This document shows positions 58,586-64,000 of a stretch of 64,000 nt of DNA, in pieces. The stretch's first letter is position 1. Each line of letters starts with the position of its first letter. A program made the translations under genes and the position numbers. Source of the stretch: Arthrobacter globiformis (lineage in GTDB: Bacteria > Actinomycetota > Actinomycetes > Actinomycetales > Micrococcaceae). The stretch spans positions 4,278,001 through 4,342,000 of the forward strand of contig NZ_JAUSZX010000001.1 in NCBI RefSeq assembly GCF_030818015.1, read 5' to 3'. The notes below the pieces were generated by a model. The model was not told the origin of the DNA, searched no databases, and was given only the letters and a program-made list of their open reading frames with translations.

Positions 58586-59848
58586 GTGGGTAACGGATTC
58601 GGGGAGAAGCTCCGCGCTGAGCGGCTGGAGCGCGGACTGACCCAGGCCGAACTGGGCAAAGATTTGTACTCCCCCAGCTATATTTCCTTGCTGGAGACGG
58701 GCCGGCGGGAACCCACAGCCGACGTCATCGAAGAGCTCGCCCGCAGGCTCGAGCTCGCGCCCAAGGCGCTGGAAGCGTGGAGCCAGCCCATCTCGGTCAG
58801 CGACGCCGAATACGTGCTGGCCGGACTCTACGCCCGTCAGGCCTGGGACCTGCGCGACTATGCCCTCGCGGCCGAGCACGCGGCCAACGCGGCCCGGATC
58901 GCCCTTGACGGCAAGAACACCAGCGCCTGGTGGAACATGACCTACATGCAGGCCGAATGCCTCATGAAGCAGGGCCAGCTCAAGGAATGCCAGAAGATTA
59001 TGGAGCACCTGTCCGAGCACCCCATGGCCACCGAATCGGCCGGCCTCGGGGTCCGGGCGCGCCAGATGCTCGCCGCCCTGTGCCACGGACAGGGACAGCT
59101 GAGCACCGCCGTCGAACACGCCGAGAAGGCCGTGGAGCTGTGCGCACAGCTGCCCAAGGGCTCAACGCTGATCATCGGCGCGCTCCGTGCGCTGATCGGT
59201 GCCCTGGCCGAGAGCGGCCGGCTGGACGAGGCCTGGAAGTACTGCCAGGACATGAATGAGCAGATGGATGAGCATTCCATGTCCCAGCTCGCGGGCGAGG
59301 TGGCCTGGGTTATCGGGAACGTCGCGTTCATGCGGCACGACTACCCGGAAGGCATCAAGCACCACGAGCGGGCCGCCAAGCTGCTCTCCCCCGCCAACGA
59401 CATCGAGCTCTGGGCCCGCTTCAACAAGGCGTCGGCCGCCGTCCGCCTCTCCTCCGGAATCGTGGAGCCGGAGACTCTGTCCGCCATTGAACGCGCTGAA
59501 CTCGCGCTGTCCATTGTCGGCGGCAACAAGACGGACCAGCTGGAGGTGGCGTTCATTCGCGCCCGCTGGCTCTATCTCACCGGCGATATCGTGGCCGCCG
59601 TGCAGAAGCTCCGCGATATCCACTCCGAACGCGCCGACCTTGCCAGGCACACGGCCGGCGAAGTCTCGCTACTGCTCGGCAAGTCACTGAAGGCCGCGGG
59701 CGAAGCTGATGAAGCACTGGTGCACTTGGAGGAGGCGCAGAAGGAATTCAGCGCCGCCGGTGCGCAGGACCGCGTCCAGCAGGCCCTCGATGCCATGCTG
59801 GAGATCCGGCTCGCCCAGCGCCGCGCCGCCGCGGCCGAGGCCAGCTAG
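58586..59848 (+). CDS. XRE-type HTH regulator with TPR-like helical repeats (candidate peptide receptor)
   Basis: A 420-residue cytosolic protein. HTH of XRE type at about 5-62 (FGEKLRAERLERGLTQAELGKDLYSPSYISLLETGRREPT). Residues about 85-410 are paired helices with TPR character, e.g. AREAWDLRDYALAAEHAANAARIAL-like, LSTAVEHAEKAVELCAQL, YPEGIKHHERAAKLL and ADEALVHLEEAQKEF. This HTH-plus-TPR layout is that of RRNPP receptors (PlcR, NprR, Rgg, PrgX). GTG 58586 is chosen because GGAGG lies 7 bases upstream; an ATG at 58523 would start inside the promoter. Confidence 0.9.
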   Translation: MGNGFGEKLRAERLERGLTQAELGKDLYSPSYISLLETGRREPTADVIEELARRLELAPKALEAWSQPISVSDAEYVLAGLYARQAWDLRDYALAAEHAANAARIALDGKNTSAWWNMTYMQAECLMKQGQLKECQKIMEHLSEHPMATESAGLGVRARQMLAALCHGQGQLSTAVEHAEKAVELCAQLPKGSTLIIGALRALIGALAESGRLDEAWKYCQDMNEQMDEHSMSQLAGEVAWVIGNVAFMRHDYPEGIKHHERAAKLLSPANDIELWARFNKASAAVRLSSGIVEPETLSAIERAELALSIVGGNKTDQLEVAFIRARWLYLTGDIVAAVQKLRDIHSERADLARHTAGEVSLLLGKSLKAAGEADEALVHLEEAQKEFSAAGAQDRVQQALDAMLEIRLAQRRAAAAEAS

Positions 59849-59861
59849 CAACTGCCAAATT

Positions 59862-59909
59862 ACATGTCAGGCGCCCCCGGGAACTCTTTCCCGGGGGCGC
59901 CTGACATGT
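59862..59909. terminator. 22-bp perfect stem between convergent regulator and purC
   Basis: Arms 59862-59883 and 59888-59909 are fully complementary around CTCT. The stem is very GC-rich in the middle, without a T-run, and lies between two convergent genes, so it probably insulates both. Confidence 0.8.
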
Positions 59910-59918
59910 GCTGAAAAA

Positions 59919-60863
59919 CTAGCTGAAGGTGCGGCCGGTCAGCTTCTCGTAGGCCTCCACATAGCGGGCGCGGGTGCGCTCCACGATGTCCGCGGGCAGG
60001 GCCGGCGGCGGCGTGTCGGAGGCCTTGTCCCAGCCGGATTCGTCGGAAGTCAGCCAGTCCCGGACGAACTGCTTGTCGTAGGAGGGCTGCGCCTTGCCGG
60101 GCTCGTAGGTGGCGGCGTCCCAGAACCGGGACGAATCCGGTGTGAGGACCTCGTCGCCCAGCGTGATGGCACCGTTCACGACGTCGTAGCCGAACTCCAC
60201 CTTGGTGTCGGCCAGAATGATGCCGCGTTCACGGGCGATCTCCTCGGCCTTGGTGTAGATGCCCAGGGTCAGCTCGCTCAGGCGCGCGGCAATGTCGTCG
60301 CCCACGATGGACACGACGGCGTCGTAGGTGATGTTTTCGTCGTGCTCGCCCACCTCGGCTTTGGCCGACGGGGTGAAGATGGCGTGCTCCAGGCGGGAGC
60401 CGTCCACCAGGCCTTCCGGCAGCGGAATCTCGCAAACGGTGCCGGACTGGCGGTACTCCACGAGACCGGAGCCGGTGAGGTAGCCGCGGGCGATGCACTC
60501 CACCGGGAACATTTCCAGCTTCTTGCAGATCATGGCACGGCCCTCGACCGCGGCGGGCACGCCGTCCTCCACGGTGGATGCCAAGACGTGGTGCTCAACG
60601 CCCAGCTGGTCGAACCACCAGAGGCTCAGCTGGGTCAGGATCCGTCCTTTGTCCGGGATCTCGCTGCTGAGCACGTGGTCGTAGGCGCTGATGCGGTCGC
60701 TCGCCACCACCAGCACGCATTCCTGCCCGAACTGCTCGTTGATGGAGTCGTTGGCCGGGACGTAGAGGTCGCGGACCTTGCCCGAGTAGACGTGCTTCCA
60801 GCCGGGCAGCTCGGTGTGCGGGGTGTCCAGGCCGCGGGGACCTTCCTGTTCAACCACTGTCAC
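59919..60863 (-). CDS. purC: SAICAR synthase
   Basis: A 314-residue enzyme joining aspartate to CAIR in purine synthesis (ATP-dependent). VYSGKVRDLYV, VVASDRISAYDHVLSSEIPDKGRILTQLSLWWF, ECIARGYLTGSG, ADTKVEFGYD and LTPDSSRFWDA are the family motifs. GTG 60863 overlaps the purD stop in a GTGA quartet (60860-60863), so the two pur genes are coupled. Confidence 0.97.
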   Translation of the reverse strand: MTVVEQEGPRGLDTPHTELPGWKHVYSGKVRDLYVPANDSINEQFGQECVLVVASDRISAYDHVLSSEIPDKGRILTQLSLWWFDQLGVEHHVLASTVEDGVPAAVEGRAMICKKLEMFPVECIARGYLTGSGLVEYRQSGTVCEIPLPEGLVDGSRLEHAIFTPSAKAEVGEHDENITYDAVVSIVGDDIAARLSELTLGIYTKAEEIARERGIILADTKVEFGYDVVNGAITLGDEVLTPDSSRFWDAATYEPGKAQPSYDKQFVRDWLTSDESGWDKASDTPPPALPADIVERTRARYVEAYEKLTGRTFS

Positions 60864-62191
60864 GCCTTCTCTTCGGAAGCGGAGCCGGCCTGGGCAGCCG
60901 ACGGGGCCGCGACGGCGGCCGGCACCTTGATCTCACCGCGTGCGGCCTTGCCTGCGATGTCCGTACGGAACTGGGCGCCTTCCAGCTGAACCAGCTCCAC
61001 GCCGTCGTACGCCCTTTCCCGGGCCTCCACGAGGTCGGATCCGAGCGCCACCACGGCCAGCACGCGCCCGCCGGCGGAGACCACTTTGCCCTCATCGTCG
61101 AGCTTGGTTCCGGCGTGGATCACGTGGACGCCGTCCAGCTCGTCCACCTTCTTGAGGCCGCGGATGCGGTCACCGGTGCGAGGGGTGTCCGGGTAGTTCT
61201 CCGAGGCGACGACGACGGCGACTGCCGCGTCCTTGGACCAGCGCAGCTCTTCTGCCTGGTCCAGTTCGCCTTTGGCGGCTGACAGGAGCAGGGAACCGAG
61301 GGGCGTCTTGAGCCGTGCGAGCACAGCCTGGGTTTCGGGGTCGCCGAAGCGGACGTTGAATTCGATGACGCGCGTGCCGCGCTTGGTCAGCGCCAGGCCC
61401 ACGAACAGCACGCCGACGAACGGGGTGCCGCGGCGAGCCATCTCGTTCACGGTGGGCTGGGCGATGCGGTCGATGACCTCCTGGACGAGGCCCTCAGGAG
61501 CCCAGTCGAGCGGGGTGTAGGCGCCCATGCCGCCGGTGTTGGGGCCCTCGTCGTTGTCGTAGATGCGCTTGAAGTCCTGCGCCGGGGACAGGGCCACGGT
61601 GTTGCGGCCGTCGCACAGGACGAACACGGAGACCTCGGGGCCGTCCAGGAACTCCTCGATGACGACGGTTCCTCCGGCATCGAAACAGCTCTGGGCGTGG
61701 GCCAGGGCATCGTTCCGGTCGTTGGTGACCACCACGCCCTTGCCTGCGGCCAGGCCGTCATCCTTGACGACGTAGGGTGCGCCGAAGGTGTCCAGCGCCG
61801 CGGCTGCCTCGTCCGCGTTGGCAGCCACCAGCGCCATGGCGGTGGGAACGCCGGCCTCGGCCATGACCTGCTTCGCGAAAGCTTTGGAGGCCTCGAGCTG
61901 GGCAGCCGCCTTGCTCGGGCCGAATACCGGGATGCCGGCGGCGCGCACGGCGTCGGAAACACCGGCGGCGAGGGGCGCCTCGGGACCAACGACCACCAGG
62001 TCGACGTCGAGCCGGGTGGCGAGCGCCGCCACTGCGTCCGGATCGTTCCCGTTGATCGCGTGCGTGGGGACGAGCTTGCTGATGCCGGCGTTGCCCGGAG
62101 CTGCGTGGACTTCGGAAACGTTGGGGTCGGCAAGGAGGGAGCGGACAATGGCGTGTTCGCGGCCGCCGGGGCCGATGACGAGTACCTTCAC
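60860..62191 (-). CDS. purD: Phosphoribosylamine-glycine ligase (GAR synthetase)
   Basis: A 443-residue ATP-grasp enzyme making GAR, the second step of purine synthesis. VLVIGPGGREHAI begins the N-terminal domain; PYVVKDDGLAAGKGVVV and VVIEEFLDGPEVSVFVLCDG are ATP-grasp motifs, with EGPNTGGMGAYTP and EFNVRFGDPETQ for metal and substrate. GTG 62191 is chosen because GGAG lies 4 bases upstream. An upstream GTG (62215) would add 8 residues. About 15 extra Ala-rich residues end the protein. Confidence 0.97.
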   Translation of the reverse strand: MKVLVIGPGGREHAIVRSLLADPNVSEVHAAPGNAGISKLVPTHAINGNDPDAVAALATRLDVDLVVVGPEAPLAAGVSDAVRAAGIPVFGPSKAAAQLEASKAFAKQVMAEAGVPTAMALVAANADEAAAALDTFGAPYVVKDDGLAAGKGVVVTNDRNDALAHAQSCFDAGGTVVIEEFLDGPEVSVFVLCDGRNTVALSPAQDFKRIYDNDEGPNTGGMGAYTPLDWAPEGLVQEVIDRIAQPTVNEMARRGTPFVGVLFVGLALTKRGTRVIEFNVRFGDPETQAVLARLKTPLGSLLLSAAKGELDQAEELRWSKDAAVAVVVASENYPDTPRTGDRIRGLKKVDELDGVHVIHAGTKLDDEGKVVSAGGRVLAVVALGSDLVEARERAYDGVELVQLEGAQFRTDIAGKAARGEIKVPAAVAAPSAAQAGSASEEKA

Positions 62192-62313
62192 AGTCTCCAA
62201 GGGTACTTTGTGCACCGTGCTGGATCCTAAGCTGTGACCGGGCCTCAGTTGTGACAGGGCCCGAGTTGTGACCGGCGGACAATCCGTGCAGCCGGCAGCT
62301 ACGAACCACGGTC

Positions 62314-63891
62314 ATGAAGAAGCTCATGGGATGGTTCAGGGGACCAGCCGCACTGGCGGCCCTCGCCGGGGTGGCCGCCGCCGCCGTCGTTCTTTCCGTT
62401 GCCGAACTGTTGGGGGCGTTCTTTACGGCCCGCGCCACTCCCCTCATTGCCCTGGGCTCGACGTTCATCGACTTCACGCCGCCGTGGCTGAAGGACTTCG
62501 CGATTGCGACGTTCGGCACCAATGACAAGGCAGCCCTCTTCGCCGGCATGGGCCTGACGATTTTCGTGCTGGCGTGCGTGCTCGGCGTGGTGGCGTACCG
62601 GAGATGGGCGCTGGGGGCTGCCGGAGTGCTGTTCATGGGCGCGGTGATTGTGGCCAGCGTGGTGACCCGCGCGGGCGTCAGGCCTCTGGACGCCCTGCCC
62701 TCGCTGGTGGGAGCCGCGGCCGGGCTGGCCGTACTGCGGCTGCTGGTGTCACGGCTGTGGCGGCTGCGGGCCTTTCCGGATTCTCCGGCGGATGTCGCGG
62801 CCAAGCCCCCGGAGCGGCCGGCCACGTCCCGGCGGGCCTTCTTCGCGGCCACCGGCATCACGGCCGCCGCCGCGGGCATCGCCGCCACCGGCGGCCGGCT
62901 GCTCAGCGCCGCGCGCAGCAACGTGGCGCAGGCCAGGGGGTCCCTCCGGCTGCCAGCTCCCGCCCGGCCCGCAGCCGCCGTGCCCGCCGGAGTGGCGTCG
63001 GCCACGCCCGGCGTGACGCCGTGGCTGACGCCCAGCAATGACTTCTACCGGATTGACACTGCCCTCAGCGTTCCGGAGATTAAGGCTGAGGAGTGGGAAC
63101 TGCGCGTGCACGGGCTCGTGGAGGAAGAGGTCCGCGTCACCTTCCAGGACCTGCTCGACGCCGACCTGATCGAGTCCCATGTGACCCTTACCTGTGTCTC
63201 GAATCCGGTGGGCGGCAACCTCGCCGGCAACGCCAAGTGGCTGGGACTGCCCATCCGCGAGGTGCTCAAGCGGGCCAGGCCCACCGCCGGCGCGGACATG
63301 GTCCTCTCCACCTCGATCGACGGATTCAGCGCCTCCACGCCGCTGGAGGTCCTGCAGGACGGGCGCGACGCCATGCTCGCCATCGGTATGAACGGCGAAC
63401 CGCTGCCGCTGGAACACGGCTACCCCGTCCGCATGGTGGTTCCAGGACTGTACGGGTTTGTGTCCGCCACGAAGTGGGTGGTGGATCTGGAGGTGACCCG
63501 CTTCGCCGACAGCAAGGCCTACTGGACCCAGCGCGGCTGGTCAGAGCGCGGTCCCATCAAGACGATGGCCCGGGTGGAGGTGCCCAGATCCTTCGCGGTG
63601 GTCCCGGCCGGGCGGGTGGCCATCGGCGGTACAGCGTGGGCGCAGACCCGGGGAATCACCAAGGTCGAGGTGCAGATCGACGGTGGCGACTGGGCTGGGG
63701 CCGTGCTCTCCGACGAGGCTTCCGTGGACACGTGGCGCCAATGGTCCTTCGACTGGGATGCCAAGCCGGGCGCGCACTACGTCAAGGTGCGCGCCACGGA
63801 CGGGACCGGCGAACTGCAGACGGAGAAGCGCGCCGATCCCGTGCCTGACGGTGCTTCCGGCTGGCAGTCCGTCATGGTCACGGTTGAGTAG
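62314..63891 (+). CDS. Membrane-anchored molybdopterin-dependent oxidoreductase (sulfite oxidase fold)
   Basis: A 525-residue protein with four hydrophobic helices (about 10-150), a second RR motif (TSRRAFFAATG, about 170-180) and an exported catalytic domain. The molybdenum ligand is Cys294 in LTCVSNPVGG; ASTPLEVL and HGYPVRMVVPGLYG are sulfite-oxidase/YedY-type motifs. A C-terminal Mo-co dimerisation-like beta domain follows (VEVQIDGGDW). It would reduce or oxidise a small substrate on the outer face, electrons passing to the membrane. ATG 62314; no strong ribosome-binding site. Confidence 0.9.
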   Translation: MKKLMGWFRGPAALAALAGVAAAAVVLSVAELLGAFFTARATPLIALGSTFIDFTPPWLKDFAIATFGTNDKAALFAGMGLTIFVLACVLGVVAYRRWALGAAGVLFMGAVIVASVVTRAGVRPLDALPSLVGAAAGLAVLRLLVSRLWRLRAFPDSPADVAAKPPERPATSRRAFFAATGITAAAAGIAATGGRLLSAARSNVAQARGSLRLPAPARPAAAVPAGVASATPGVTPWLTPSNDFYRIDTALSVPEIKAEEWELRVHGLVEEEVRVTFQDLLDADLIESHVTLTCVSNPVGGNLAGNAKWLGLPIREVLKRARPTAGADMVLSTSIDGFSASTPLEVLQDGRDAMLAIGMNGEPLPLEHGYPVRMVVPGLYGFVSATKWVVDLEVTRFADSKAYWTQRGWSERGPIKTMARVEVPRSFAVVPAGRVAIGGTAWAQTRGITKVEVQIDGGDWAGAVLSDEASVDTWRQWSFDWDAKPGAHYVKVRATDGTGELQTEKRADPVPDGASGWQSVMVTVE

Positions 63892-63972
63892 CCGGTTCAG
63901 CGGCGCAATGGCTGCGCGTTGTATCCGGCCAGCCGCCCCGGACGGCTCCCGGGGAATGCCCCTGCCGCACCA

Positions 63973-63984
63973 TAGACTGGGGCC
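63973..63984 (+). promoter_or_regulatory. Candidate leaderless -10 element of the last gene
   Basis: TAGACT (63973-63978), then GGGGCC, then ATG at 63985, the same arrangement as at 11318-11329. Confidence 0.4.
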
Positions 63985-64000
63985 ATGGCCCTAAATTCGC
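63985..64000 (+). CDS. Start of a gene cut by the window end
   Basis: ATGGCCCTAAATTCGC begins a frame (MALNS) right after a leaderless promoter pattern. Five codons are too few for any assignment. Confidence 0.35.

Overview
The window is one contiguous, gene-dense stretch of high-GC actinobacterial chromosome. Gene content and style (GTG starts, GTGA stop/start overlaps, Tad/DECH-helicase neighbourhood, MarP protease, GlxR-like Crp, alanine-rich proteins) suggest Micrococcaceae, most likely Arthrobacter or Pseudarthrobacter. That placement is inference from recognised families; no search was run. No phage, insertion sequence or CRISPR array was seen.

Layout. 1-5.3 kb: start of acuC (cut by the window edge), a TrkH/TrkA potassium system, proC, an intergenic region with two similar structured RNA-like elements, a Ppx/GppA phosphatase and an SseB-like protein. 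5.3-14.9 kb: topA, an HTH regulator, a small Cys-containing protein, a SAM methyltransferase, a membrane protein and two related lipoproteins, trhO and a GNAT enzyme. 15-23.2 kb: a DEAH helicase next to an oppositely oriented Tad/Flp-like pilus operon (CpaE-TadA-TadB-TadC-DUF4244-TadE-TadE-like), the neighbourhood known in Actinobacteria as helicase/secretion. 23.4-31.4 kb: a family A DNA polymerase-like protein, YegP-like protein, CoA pyrophosphatase plus endonuclease III, a membrane/SH3-like protein, and acetyl-CoA synthetase.

31.5-44.8 kb is a carbohydrate island. A first ABC importer (binding protein and two permeases) with a DeoR regulator sits behind a perfect Crp-type box. A LacI regulator and Gfo/Idh dehydrogenase then lie divergent from a second ABC importer, followed by GH36 alpha-galactosidase and galE. 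Together these would import alpha-galactosides, hydrolyse them and feed galactose into the Leloir pathway. Neither importer carries its own ATPase gene here, so a shared MsmK/MsiK-type ATPase elsewhere is expected.

45-57.6 kb: aroQ, a DUF2332 protein, MarP-like protease, Crp, a NUDIX-RidA-DUF4177 operon divergent from a class A PBP and a phosphoesterase, then a heterodimeric ABC exporter. 57.6-64 kb: tRNA-Pro(CGG), a small membrane protein, a secreted repeat peptide divergent from an HTH-TPR regulator, purC/purD and a membrane-anchored sulfite-oxidase-fold enzyme.

The most exciting element is at 58.2-59.8 kb. A 77-residue secreted precursor carries three identical copies of the octapeptide IGNWPDPM, encoded with only synonymous differences. 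The last copy ends exactly at the C-terminus. The gene is divergent from an XRE-type HTH protein with a long TPR-like helical region. This looks like a peptide-pheromone/receptor pair of RRNPP type (Rap/Rgg/NprR/PlcR/PrgX), a class known from Firmicutes. A second general observation is that a dozen genes begin 6-7 bases after a TANNNT hexamer, the signature of leaderless transcription.
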